Positions 54,391 to 64,000 of a stretch of 64,000 nucleotides of DNA are shown piece after piece. Position numbers and translations under genes: made by a program. The stretch covers positions 219,377 to 283,376 of the forward strand of contig SSEB01000010.1 in the NCBI GenBank assembly GCA_008012115.1, read 5' to 3'. This stretch comes from Nevskiaceae bacterium. GTDB lineage: Bacteria > Pseudomonadota > Gammaproteobacteria > Nevskiales > Nevskiaceae. Every line of letters starts with the position of its first letter. Position 1 is the stretch's first letter. The notes beneath the pieces were generated by a model that did no database searches, was not told where the DNA came from, and saw nothing but the letters and a program-made list of their open reading frames with translations.

Positions 54391-57300
54391 ATGAAAGCTT
54401 TCATCGACGTCGCCCTCGACCGCAGTCGCATGGTGCTGCTGCTGCTCGCGCTGATCTTCATCGTCGGCTCGATCACCTACGCATCGATCCCCAAGGAATC
54501 CAACCCCGACGTCGCCTTCCCCTACATCTACGCCTCGGTCATCCACGAAGGCATCTCGCCCGAGGATTCCGAACGCCTGCTGGTGCGCCCCATGGAAACG
54601 GCGCTGCGTTCGATCGAAGGCGTCAAGGAAATGAACGCGCAGGCGGCACAGGGCTTCGGCTCGGTGACGCTCAAGTTCGATGTCGGCGTCGATCCGCAGA
54701 AGGCGCTGCGCGACGTGCGGCGCAAGATCGACGAGGTGAAGTCCAAGCTGCCGACCGATGGCGAGGAGCCGCAGGTCAATGAGGTCAACGCCGCGTTGTT
54801 CCCGGTGCTGGTGATCACGCTCTCCGGCCCGGTGCCTGAGCGCACCCTGCTGGCGGTCGCGCGCAACCTCAAGGACGACCTCGGCGGCGTCAAGGGCGTG
54901 CTTGAAGTCGATATCGGCGGCAACCGCGAGGAAATGGTCGAGATTTCGATCGACCCGCTGAAGATGGACAGCTACGGGATTTCTCAGGACGAGCTGTTCA
55001 GCCTGTTCTCGCGCAACAACCGCCTGATCGCCGCCGGCACGCTGCAGACCAGCAACAGCCAGTTCGCGGTGAAACTGCCCGGCGTGCTGGAAACCGTGCA
55101 GGACGTGCAGAACCTGCCGGTGAAGGTGGCGGGCAACCGCGTGGTGAAATTCTCCGACATCGCCACCATCACGCGCGCGTTCAAGGATCCCACCAGTTTC
55201 GCGCGCCGCAACGGCCAGCCGGCCGTGACCCTGGAAGTGAAGAAGCGCATCGGCGAAAACGTCATCGAAACGATCGAACGTGTGCGCGCCGCCGTCGCCG
55301 AGCACCAGAAGCACTGGTCGGGCGCGATCCAGGTGAGCTACTCGCAGGACGAGAGCAAGGACATCGAGGCCATGCTCAACGACCTGCAGAACGGCGTGCT
55401 GACCGCGGTGATCCTGGTGGTGTGCGTGCTGATCGGTTATCTCGGCTGGCGCACGGCCTCGCTGGTGGCAGTCGCCGTCCCCGGTTCGTTCCTGATCGGC
55501 ATCATCGCGCTCGCGGCCATGGGCATGACCGTGAATATGGTCGTCCTGTTCTCGCTGATCATGGCGGTGGGCATGCTGGTCGACGACGCCATCGTCGTTT
55601 CCGAATACGCCGACCGGCGCATGTGCGAGGGCGTGCCCTCGGGACAGGCCTACCGCGATGCCACCAAGCGCATGTTCTGGCCGGTGGTGGCCTCGACGGT
55701 GACGCGCCTCGCCGCCTTTTTTCCGCTGATTTTCTGGCCGGGCCTGATGGGCGGCTTCATGAAGTTCCTGCCCATCACCCTGCTGGCCACGCTGACCGCG
55801 TCGCTGGTGATGGCGATGATCTTCATCCCCGCGCTTGGCGCGATCTGGGGCCGCACCGACTCCCACTCCATGGAGGATCAGCGGCGCATCGCCGCGGCCG
55901 AAACCGGCCGCCTCGAGGACATCACCGGACCGACGCGCCACTACCTGCGCGCGCTGACCTGGGCGGTCGATGCGCCGGGGCGCACCTTCGTCATCGCCGT
56001 CGGCATGCTGGTGGCGATCTACGTGACCTACGGTGTCTGCGTCGCCTTCCACCTGATGGGTGCCGGGCTCGAGTTCTTCCCTGACAGCGAACCCAACAAC
56101 ATCATCGTCAACGTGCACGGACGCGGCGACCTGTCGGTGTACGAGAAGGATGCACTGGTGCGGGAGGTCGAGAAACGCATCGGCGACCTGCCCTACTTCA
56201 CCAGCACCTATGCGCGCTCGGGCACGGTCAGCGACCGCCAGGCCGCCGCCGACACCGTCGGCATGATCACGCTCGAGCTCAAGGACTGGCAGCAGCGGCC
56301 CCGGGCCGACGCCATCATCCAGCAGATCCGCGCGCGCACCTCGGGCATGCCGGGTGCGGTGATCGAGGTGGTGAAGGAAGAGAACGGGCCGTCCAGCGGC
56401 AAGCCGATCCAGATCGAACTGTCGTCGCCGATCCCGGAGTCGCTGCCGGAGTCCAATCAACGCCTCGGCGCCGCGGTGCGGGCCATCCGCGAGGCGATGG
56501 ACAAGGTTGGCGGCTTCACCGATGTCGAGGACACGCGCCCGCTCGATGGCATCGAGTGGCAGCTGACGGTGGACCGGGCGGAAGCCGCCAAGTTCGGCGC
56601 CGACATCACCCTGGTCGGCAATGCCGTGCAGCTCGTGACCAATGGCGTCCTGCTGGGCAAATACCGCCCTGAGGATGCCGACGACGAGATCGACATCCGC
56701 GCCCGCTACACGCCGCCTTACCGCAATCTGCAGCAGCTGTCGGACCTCAAGATCGAGACGAGGAACGGCCTGGTCCCGGTCACCAGCTTCGTCGAGCGCA
56801 AGGCGGCGCCCAAGGTCAATTCGATCCGCCGCATCGACGGCAAGCGCGTGCTGCGGGTGATGGCCAATGTCGCGCCCGGCGTGCTCGCCGACAACAAGGT
56901 GCAGGAACTGGGCGTGTACTTCCAGCAGCACCCCTACCCGGGCTTCCTCGACGGCAGCGTGCGCTTCCACTTCCGCGGCCAGCAGGAGGACATGGCGGAG
57001 TCGCAGGCGTTCCTGTCGCGCGCCTTCGGTCTGGCCATTTTCCTGATGATCGTGATCCTGGTGACCCAGTTCAACAGCTTCTACCAGACGCTGCTGATCC
57101 TCTCGGCGATCCTGTTCTCGACCGCCGCGGTGTTCCTCGGCCTGCTGATCCTGCGCTCACCCTTCGGCATCGTCATGGGTGGCCTGGGCGTGATCTCGCT
57201 GGCCGGCATCATCTGCAACAACAACATCATCCTGATCGATACCTACAACCATCTGCGGGCCGAGGGCATGCCGCCACGTGAGGCGGTCCTGCGCACCGGC

Positions 57301-57582
57301 GTCATGCGTCTGCGGCCGGTGCTGCTGACCGCCGGCACCGCCATCCTTGGCCTGCTGCCGATGGCGCTGGCGCTGAACATCGACATCATCCACCGCGAGG
57401 TCACGCACAACGCGCCGTCCTCCCTGTGGTGGATCCAGTTGGCCTCGGCGGTGGCCGGCGGCCTCGCCTTCGCCACGCCGATCACCCTGATCCTGACCCC
57501 TGCCCTGCTGATGTGGCGGGAGCAGCGGCGGATGCGCAAGGCGGCGGCTGGCGGCAATCCGCAGGACGCGCCAAGCCGCTGA
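54391..57582 (+). CDS. RND efflux pump, inner-membrane transporter
   Basis: 1063 residues with the RND layout: a membrane helix at about 12-32, a large periplasmic loop, helices 2-6, another at about 540, a second periplasmic loop and C-terminal helices. GMLVDDAIVV in the fourth helix has the proton-relay aspartate pair; the second-half NNNIILIDTYNHLR is also conserved. It belongs to the AcrB-like hydrophobic/amphiphilic efflux group rather than metal-ion pumps. Substrate unknown. Confidence 0.93.
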   Translation: MKAFIDVALDRSRMVLLLLALIFIVGSITYASIPKESNPDVAFPYIYASVIHEGISPEDSERLLVRPMETALRSIEGVKEMNAQAAQGFGSVTLKFDVGVDPQKALRDVRRKIDEVKSKLPTDGEEPQVNEVNAALFPVLVITLSGPVPERTLLAVARNLKDDLGGVKGVLEVDIGGNREEMVEISIDPLKMDSYGISQDELFSLFSRNNRLIAAGTLQTSNSQFAVKLPGVLETVQDVQNLPVKVAGNRVVKFSDIATITRAFKDPTSFARRNGQPAVTLEVKKRIGENVIETIERVRAAVAEHQKHWSGAIQVSYSQDESKDIEAMLNDLQNGVLTAVILVVCVLIGYLGWRTASLVAVAVPGSFLIGIIALAAMGMTVNMVVLFSLIMAVGMLVDDAIVVSEYADRRMCEGVPSGQAYRDATKRMFWPVVASTVTRLAAFFPLIFWPGLMGGFMKFLPITLLATLTASLVMAMIFIPALGAIWGRTDSHSMEDQRRIAAAETGRLEDITGPTRHYLRALTWAVDAPGRTFVIAVGMLVAIYVTYGVCVAFHLMGAGLEFFPDSEPNNIIVNVHGRGDLSVYEKDALVREVEKRIGDLPYFTSTYARSGTVSDRQAAADTVGMITLELKDWQQRPRADAIIQQIRARTSGMPGAVIEVVKEENGPSSGKPIQIELSSPIPESLPESNQRLGAAVRAIREAMDKVGGFTDVEDTRPLDGIEWQLTVDRAEAAKFGADITLVGNAVQLVTNGVLLGKYRPEDADDEIDIRARYTPPYRNLQQLSDLKIETRNGLVPVTSFVERKAAPKVNSIRRIDGKRVLRVMANVAPGVLADNKVQELGVYFQQHPYPGFLDGSVRFHFRGQQEDMAESQAFLSRAFGLAIFLMIVILVTQFNSFYQTLLILSAILFSTAAVFLGLLILRSPFGIVMGGLGVISLAGIICNNNIILIDTYNHLRAEGMPPREAVLRTGVMRLRPVLLTAGTAILGLLPMALALNIDIIHREVTHNAPSSLWWIQLASAVAGGLAFATPITLILTPALLMWREQRRMRKAAAGGNPQDAPSR

Positions 57583-57606
57583 TTGCGGGCGAATTGCGCT
57601 ACCCAC

Positions 57607-57635
57607 TTCACAGCCTCGGAAAAGCCTGATAAATA
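57607..57635 (+). promoter_or_regulatory. sigma-70-like promoter of the small acidic protein gene
   Basis: TTCACA (57607-57612), 17-bp spacer, TAAATA (57630-57635). A 7-bp inverted repeat CCGAAAA/TTTTCGG (57639-57664) follows in the leader. Confidence 0.55.
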
Positions 57636-57679
57636 CGGCCGAAAATCGTCCCCTGACTTTTCGGTACCGCAGAAAAACC

Positions 57680-57925
57680 ATGGCGAGAAAACCAAAAAAG
57701 GCCGCACAACAACCGGAACCGGCCAAGAGCTTCGACGAGTTCTCCGAGGACGCTGAAGGCCTCGACGAGGAGATCGCCGACGTCGATGCCGAAGCCGCTC
57801 CGGCGCCGGTGAAGCTGCGCGACTGGCGCGATGTCGAGAAGCTCAAGGAAGAACGCCTGCTGCGCCGCATGGTCGACGACGATCTCGACCTGCTCGACGA
57901 CGTGCTGCGGCCGCGCCGCCGCTGA
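57680..57925 (+). CDS. small acidic hypothetical protein
   Basis: 81 residues, without signal peptide. A Lys-rich start (MARKPKKAAQQPEPAKS), an acidic middle (DEFSEDAEGLDEEIADVD) and a C-terminal RDWRDVEKLKEERLLRRMVD, predicted helical. The C-terminal pattern recalls short conserved pseudomonad proteins, but no family was assigned. It has its own promoter-like sequence and a hairpin in the leader. Reported as a gene because of the good promoter and the non-random composition. Confidence 0.65.
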   Translation: MARKPKKAAQQPEPAKSFDEFSEDAEGLDEEIADVDAEAAPAPVKLRDWRDVEKLKEERLLRRMVDDDLDLLDDVLRPRRR

Positions 57926-57937
57926 CCCCGGCGCGTT

Positions 57938-58714
57938 TCAGCCCGCTCTGCGCCTCGCGCCCTTCTTGCGTGGGGGCTGCGCGCGTGCGATTTCCGAGTG
58001 CGACTGGCCCACGCCGCCGCTGATCGCGGCATAAGCCTCCTCGACGCTGTCGACGATGGTGAAGCTGTCGAGGTCCTCGACCGAGATCAGCCCCTGCTCC
58101 ACCAGCAGCTTGAAGTTCACCACCTTGGTCCAGAACTGCCGCCCGTAGAGCAGGATCGGCATCGGCGCCGATTTGCCGGTCTGGGTCAGGGTCAACAGCT
58201 CGAACAGTTCGTCCAGCGTGCCGAAACCGCCAGGGAAAATGACCGCGGCGGCGGCCAGGTTCACGAACCAGAACTTGCGCATGAAAAAGTAGTGGAACTC
58301 GAAGGCGTGATCCGGCCGCACGCAGGGGTTCAGGTGCTGCTCGAACGGCAGCGAGATGTTGAAGCCGATATTGAGGGCGGCATCGACCCGCGCCGCGCCC
58401 TCGTGCGCCGCCTGCATGATGCCGGGGCCGCCGCCGGTGCAGATGCGGTAGCGCTCGGCGGGCGCATGCGTGTCCACCGTCCAGCGCGCCACGCGCTCGG
58501 CCAGCGCCGCCGCCTCGGCATACCAGTCGCGTGGACGGCCGCCCGGCTGGATGCGGGCCGAGCCGAAGAAGATCACCGTGTGCTTGACGCCCAGGCGCTG
58601 CAGCCGCTGGTCCGGCTCCATGTACTCGGTCTGGATGCGCAGCACCCGCGCGCCGTCGCTGTGGAGGAATTCGCGGTTGTCGTAGGCCTTGATCGTTCCG
58701 CTGGGCTTTTTCAT
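57938..58714 (-). CDS. LOG family protein (TIGR00730 type)
   Basis: 258 residues of Rossmann fold with the LOG signature GGGPGIMQAA and PGGFGTLDELFE. LOG proteins release cytokinin bases from nucleotides in plants; many bacterial ones are nucleotide 5'-monophosphate phosphoribohydrolases, and others are of unknown role. The C-terminus is basic (RKKGARRRAG). It converges on the small acidic protein gene. Confidence 0.88.
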   Translation of the reverse strand: MKKPSGTIKAYDNREFLHSDGARVLRIQTEYMEPDQRLQRLGVKHTVIFFGSARIQPGGRPRDWYAEAAALAERVARWTVDTHAPAERYRICTGGGPGIMQAAHEGAARVDAALNIGFNISLPFEQHLNPCVRPDHAFEFHYFFMRKFWFVNLAAAAVIFPGGFGTLDELFELLTLTQTGKSAPMPILLYGRQFWTKVVNFKLLVEQGLISVEDLDSFTIVDSVEEAYAAISGGVGQSHSEIARAQPPRKKGARRRAG

Positions 58715-58876
58715 GGCGTATTTTTTGCTGGGTAGGAGGTCAGGGGCATGCCCATGCACTGTATGCCAAATTTCTTTCAACTTGCGCACGCAGAATCGCG
58801 CAGCGACGGAACCGCATCCCACTACCGGGGTCGGACCTGCATGTCTTCAGGATGAAGACCCTCACGGGAGGCCCGC

Positions 58877-60259
58877 ATGGCCGTGAAACGACTCTCGCCC
58901 ATCGACACCGCGTTCCTGCTGATGGAGCGTCGCCAGCAACCCCTGCATGTCGGCGCGCTGGCGCTGTTCCAGCCGCCGTCGGATGCGCCACCCGATTTCG
59001 CCGGCCAGCTCGCCGAACGCCTGCGTCACGAAACCCAGGCGGCGGCGCCGTTCAATCGCCGGCTGGGCGGCGGGGTCGCGCTCAAATACTGGATCGAGGA
59101 CCCGGATTTCGACATCGCCCATCACTTCGTGCACCTGGCCCTGCCCAAGCCCGGCCGCATCCGCGAACTGCTGGCGATGATCTCGCGCGTGCACAGTGCC
59201 CACCTGGACCGCGCCTATCCCCTGTGGCGCACCTATCTGATCGAGGGGCTGGAGGACGGCCGTATCGCGCTCTACTCCAAGATCCACCATTCGCTGGTGG
59301 ACGGCGTCGCCGGCATCCGCCTGATGATGAAATCGATGGCCGCCACGGTGGAGGAATCCCTGCGCGTGCCGGCGCCCTGGGGCGTGCGCACGCGCAAGAG
59401 TGCCTTTGCGCCGCCGCTGCCCATCCCCACGCCCGGGGCGGGCAGCTTCAACGCCCTGATGCGGCTGGCCGGCTCCGGCTATGAATCGGTGCCCGCGGTC
59501 TACCGGCAACTGCGGCAGACGTTCCGCGACGCGCGACAGCAGCACCCGGAGGCCTTGACCAGTCTGCAGGCGCCGCGCTGCATCCTCAACCAGAAGGTCT
59601 GCGGTTCGCGACGCTTTGCCGCGCAGTCGTATGCGACACCGCGCATCAAGGCCATCGCCCAGGCCTTTGGCGCCACCAGCAACGACGTGGTGCTGGCGCT
59701 GTGCGGCGGCGCCCTGCGCCGCTACCTGCTGGATCTCAACGCGCTGCCGGAGCGGCCACTGATTGCCATCGTGCCGGTGTCGATCCGTCGCGATGACAGC
59801 GACAGCGGCAACGAGGTGTCGTTTGCCCTGGCCAGCCTCGCCACGCACCTCGCCGATCCGGTGGCGCGCATGCAGGCAGTGAAGGCGTCGATGGACTATG
59901 CCAAGGCGCGCTTTCGGGAGATGTCGCCGGCGCAGGTGCTGGCCTACAGCGCGGCGCTGCTGACGCCGGGGGCGCTGGCCTGGCTGACGGGGCTCGACCG
60001 GAAATCCACCATCGCCAACACCGTGATCTCGCACGTGCCGGGACCGCGACAGCCGATGTACTGGCAGGGGTGCCGGCTCGACGGCCTCTACCCGGCCTCG
60101 CTGGTGCTGGACGATTTCGCGCTCAACATCACGCTGATCAGCCGCCACGACTTCGTTGACTTCGGCATCATCGCCTGCCGCAAGAACCTGCCGCGCGTGC
60201 AGCGCCTGCTCGACCATATCGAGGAGGCGCTGGTTGAGCTGGAGGGCGCGGTCCGCTGA
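58877..60259 (+). CDS. wax ester synthase/diacylglycerol acyltransferase (WS/DGAT)
   Basis: 460 residues. The acyltransferase motif HHSLVDG is at 137-143 with catalytic His138, and the C-terminal SHVPGPRQPMYWQG and the N-terminal LSPIDTAFLLME are family-typical. It joins fatty alcohol or diacylglycerol to acyl-CoA, making storage wax or triacylglycerol. GGGAGG precedes the ATG by 6 nt. Such enzymes are frequent in hydrocarbon-degrading gammaproteobacteria. Confidence 0.93.
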   Translation: MAVKRLSPIDTAFLLMERRQQPLHVGALALFQPPSDAPPDFAGQLAERLRHETQAAAPFNRRLGGGVALKYWIEDPDFDIAHHFVHLALPKPGRIRELLAMISRVHSAHLDRAYPLWRTYLIEGLEDGRIALYSKIHHSLVDGVAGIRLMMKSMAATVEESLRVPAPWGVRTRKSAFAPPLPIPTPGAGSFNALMRLAGSGYESVPAVYRQLRQTFRDARQQHPEALTSLQAPRCILNQKVCGSRRFAAQSYATPRIKAIAQAFGATSNDVVLALCGGALRRYLLDLNALPERPLIAIVPVSIRRDDSDSGNEVSFALASLATHLADPVARMQAVKASMDYAKARFREMSPAQVLAYSAALLTPGALAWLTGLDRKSTIANTVISHVPGPRQPMYWQGCRLDGLYPASLVLDDFALNITLISRHDFVDFGIIACRKNLPRVQRLLDHIEEALVELEGAVR

Positions 60260-60275
60260 GCGCGGCCCCGATGCC

Positions 60276-60845
60276 TCAGGCGGCGCGCGACTTGCCGGTC
60301 TTGCGGGCGTAAGCCAGCAGGAATTCCATCTGGTCGGCGAGGATGCGGCGGTTCTGCAGGATCAGGTACTCGGCCAGATTCGGCGTGTAAGGCACGGCCA
60401 GCAGCTTCATGTTGGCCTCTTCCGGCGTGCGGTCGTCCTTGCGCTGGTTGCAGGCGCGACAGGCGGTGACGCAGTTCTCCCACACGCTCTGGCCACCGCG
60501 CGACGCCGGGTAGACGTGGTCGCGGGTCAGCTGCGAGGTGGGAAACACGTCGCCGCAGTAGAGGCAGAGATTGCGGTCGCGCTGGAACAGGGTGCGGTTG
60601 GTGAGCAGCGGCGTGCCATGGGTGTAACGGCGCGAGCGGTCGGCCACCGCGATGATCGAGCCGATCTGGATGCGGCTGCGCTCGCCGGTGCGCGCGCAGA
60701 TGCCGCCGTGGATGGTGAAGCGCCCCTCGCCGGCCTCCCAGCGCACGCGGTTGCGCGTGTAGAGGGTCACGGCGGTCTGCCAGTGGATCCAAGACACCGG
60801 CAGACCGCCGGCATCAAGCTTCAGAATGGCGGGAATGCTCTCCAT
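60276..60845 (-). CDS. HNH endonuclease
   Basis: 189 residues. HNH core with CLYCGDVFPTSQLTRDHV, VYPASRGG and NCVTACRACNQRK, which gives two CxxC zinc pairs and the catalytic His in RDHVYP. This stand-alone form is common on proteobacterial chromosomes and is not obviously part of a mobile element; role unknown. AAGGA precedes the ATG. An AT-rich stretch at 60916-60950 lies upstream and may hold its promoter. Confidence 0.87.
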   Translation of the reverse strand: MESIPAILKLDAGGLPVSWIHWQTAVTLYTRNRVRWEAGEGRFTIHGGICARTGERSRIQIGSIIAVADRSRRYTHGTPLLTNRTLFQRDRNLCLYCGDVFPTSQLTRDHVYPASRGGQSVWENCVTACRACNQRKDDRTPEEANMKLLAVPYTPNLAEYLILQNRRILADQMEFLLAYARKTGKSRAA

Positions 60846-60990
60846 AAGACTGCATCCTTGGACAACGTGAAGCGGGTTTTTATGCCTCCCGCCAGGCCAT
60901 GATCGACGGCATGGTGTGTGATAAATATTTAATTAATGTGAAAACTAGCCGGAATGTTCTCACGAGGCAAGCCCGGGAAACCGTCAGCGC

Positions 60991-61596
60991 TCACGCTCCG
61001 CGCGGCTTGAGATCCCCGTAGAGCCCTTCCTCGCACAGCGCGCAGACGATGTGCATGATCAGGCCATGCCCTTCCTGGATGCGCGGCGTGTGCGTCGACG
61101 GCACCGCTAAAACGTGTTCGGCCATCTCGTGGATGCGCCCGCCGGCGCCGCACAGCGCGACGCGGATCAGGCCTCTTTCCTTGCAGACTTCCATCGCCTT
61201 CAGCACGTTCCTGGAGTTGCCGGAGGTGCTGATGCCGATGAACACGTCGCCTTGCCGGCCCAGGGCTTCGACCTGGCGTGAGAACAGGCGCTCGTAGCCG
61301 TAATCGTTGCCGATGGCGGTGAGCGCCGAGGTGTCGGTGGTCAGGGCCACCGCCGGCAGCCCCGGCCGGTCGAACTCGAAACGTGCGACGAATTCCGCCG
61401 CCATGTGCTGCGCGTCGGCGGCGCTGCCGCCATTGCCGGCGATCAGCACCTTGTTGCCGCGCCGGAAGGCCGCCATGCACAGCTGCGTCACCTCGAGAAT
61501 GCGCGCCTGCAGCGCGGCATCGGCCAGCAACTGCTGCTTGACCGCGATGGAGTCGGCAATCATGCCGGCGATGGCGGCGGCATTCACGGTGCTCAT
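60991..61596 (-). CDS. gmhA: sedoheptulose 7-phosphate isomerase
   Basis: 201 residues of SIS fold. GmhA makes the heptose precursor of lipopolysaccharide. Motifs VLIAGNGGSAADAQHMAAE, LTTDTSALTAIGNDYG, GISTSGNSRNV and RIQEGHGLIMH. DiaA, a replication regulator, is a close homologue; the TTDTSALTAI and IQE..H stretches favour GmhA. The ATG at 61596 is 83 bp from element copy 8. Confidence 0.88.
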   Translation of the reverse strand: MSTVNAAAIAGMIADSIAVKQQLLADAALQARILEVTQLCMAAFRRGNKVLIAGNGGSAADAQHMAAEFVARFEFDRPGLPAVALTTDTSALTAIGNDYGYERLFSRQVEALGRQGDVFIGISTSGNSRNVLKAMEVCKERGLIRVALCGAGGRIHEMAEHVLAVPSTHTPRIQEGHGLIMHIVCALCEEGLYGDLKPRGA

Positions 61597-61678
61597 GATC
61601 GTCTCGCTGTAAGGAAGGCCGGATTCTACCCGCGTGCGCCGCACACGGTGCGCGGGCTGCCGGCCATGCCGGGAAAGC

Positions 61679-61792
61679 GCCACCCGCTCTTGTCCAATCG
61701 CCTGGGCAAGTCGTTATATTTTATTTATATATTTTAAATTTAACATATATTTAATAACATTGATCGACGTCATGGTGCCGACAGCGGGTGGC
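61679..61792. repeat. 114-bp AT-core element, copy 8
   Basis: Ends GCCACCCGCT and AGCGGGTGGC (61783-61792), extendable by GC on both sides to 12 bp. The core 61713-61758 has only 3 G/C of 46, from GTTATATTTTATTTAT to AATAAC. The left arm forms CTTGTCC...GGGCAAG with one G-T pair, directly before the T-rich core. It lies between divergent gmhA and clpB. Confidence 0.95.
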
Positions 61793-61799
61793 GCGCAAA

Positions 61800-61828
61800 C
61801 TTGAAAAAAGCGCGTCGAGCCGCACCTT
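61800..61828 (+). promoter_or_regulatory. possible heat-shock (sigma-32) promoter of clpB
   Basis: CTTGAAA at 61800-61806 is a perfect sigma-32 -35 element; the -10 (CCGCACCTT, about 61820-61828) is a weak match to CCCCATnT at acceptable spacing. It starts 8 bp after element copy 8 and lies 30-59 bp before the ATG. Confidence 0.45.
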
Positions 61829-61858
61829 GCAAGGCAATCCTTTGAGACGGAATTCACC

Positions 61859-64000
<2,142 letters not shown>

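Noticed and set aside
53062..56970. 1302-residue minus-strand open frame opposite the RND genes
   Set aside because: It is His/Asp/Arg-rich antisense of a clear RND operon, without domains; typical of high-GC DNA.
60276..60845. HNH gene as a homing or mobile nuclease
   Set aside because: No intron, intein, phage or repeat context surrounds it, and this stand-alone form is common on ordinary chromosomes.
60900..60960. AT-rich stretch before the HNH gene as a ninth 114-bp element
   Set aside because: It has no ACCCGCT/AGCGGGT ends, no GTT...AAC bounded 46-bp core, and sits in the likely promoter of the HNH gene.
44173..61679. Identical 8753-bp spacing of copies 6, 7 and 8 as a sign of segmental duplication
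   Set aside because: The genes in the two intervals are entirely different, so the exact equality is taken as chance within a regular series.

Overview
The window is 64 kb of ordinary chromosome from a high-GC gammaproteobacterium. Gene order on the right half (degQ/mucD, lepA, lepB, rnc, era, recO, pdxJ, acpS, gacS, cysM, rlmD) resembles that of pseudomonads, while a WS/DGAT wax-ester synthase, the style of the CocE hydrolases and an agmatine pathway would suit the Nevskiales/Solimonas-Hydrocarboniphaga area; the genus is inference. No prophage, insertion sequence, CRISPR array or rRNA was seen. One tRNA (Ala, CGC) is present.

Layout. 1-1079: 3' part of an alpha/beta-hydrolase. 1117-9811: nitrate assimilation (nasA, an unusual NirD-flavoprotein fusion, nirB, and a NarK-type transporter), with two strong sigma-54 promoter matches. 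9900-12896: molybdenum cofactor genes (mobA, moaB, moaE, moaD, moaA), which supply the cofactor of NasA. 13113-16166: a small exported protein and agmatine-to-putrescine genes (aguA, aguB) with a fatty-acid-hydroxylase-like gene between them. 16245-25537: diguanylate cyclase, acyl-CoA dehydrogenase, OmpW behind an FNR/ANR-type box, CocE lipoprotein, MAPEG protein, threonine dehydratase. 25652-30160: ettA, a GH5 endoglycoceramidase-like enzyme, and a DUF815 ATPase. 30316-34874: a Fur-box-preceded operon of a di-haem cytochrome c lipoprotein, porin, FMN-binding protein, ApbE and a small cytochrome-b-like membrane protein, which together look like a flavin/haem electron path from the inner to the outer membrane. 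36134-40790: purine salvage, nagZ, L,D-transpeptidase, CYTH protein, rlmD. 40814-52613: cysM, gacS and the acpS-to-degQ series. 53260-64000: RND efflux pair, small acidic protein, LOG protein, wax synthase, HNH nuclease, gmhA, and clpB, which runs off the window.

The most striking feature is not a gene. Eight intergenic elements of exactly 114 bp each carry 10-bp terminal inverted repeats (GCCACCCGCT / AGCGGGTGGC), two 24-bp GC-rich arms whose sequence varies, and a 46-bp core of about 90% A+T that begins GTT and ends AAC or CAC. There is no indel among the eight copies. They recur about every 8.4-9.7 kb across the whole window, with a single doublet that brackets one small gene. A second, palindromic repeat family has one copy inside the molybdenum cofactor operon and one inserted in frame in the CYTH gene. 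A 101-bp tandem duplication fills the spacer between nirB and the fusion gene. The last about 230 bp appear to repeat an earlier part of clpB and may be an assembly junction.
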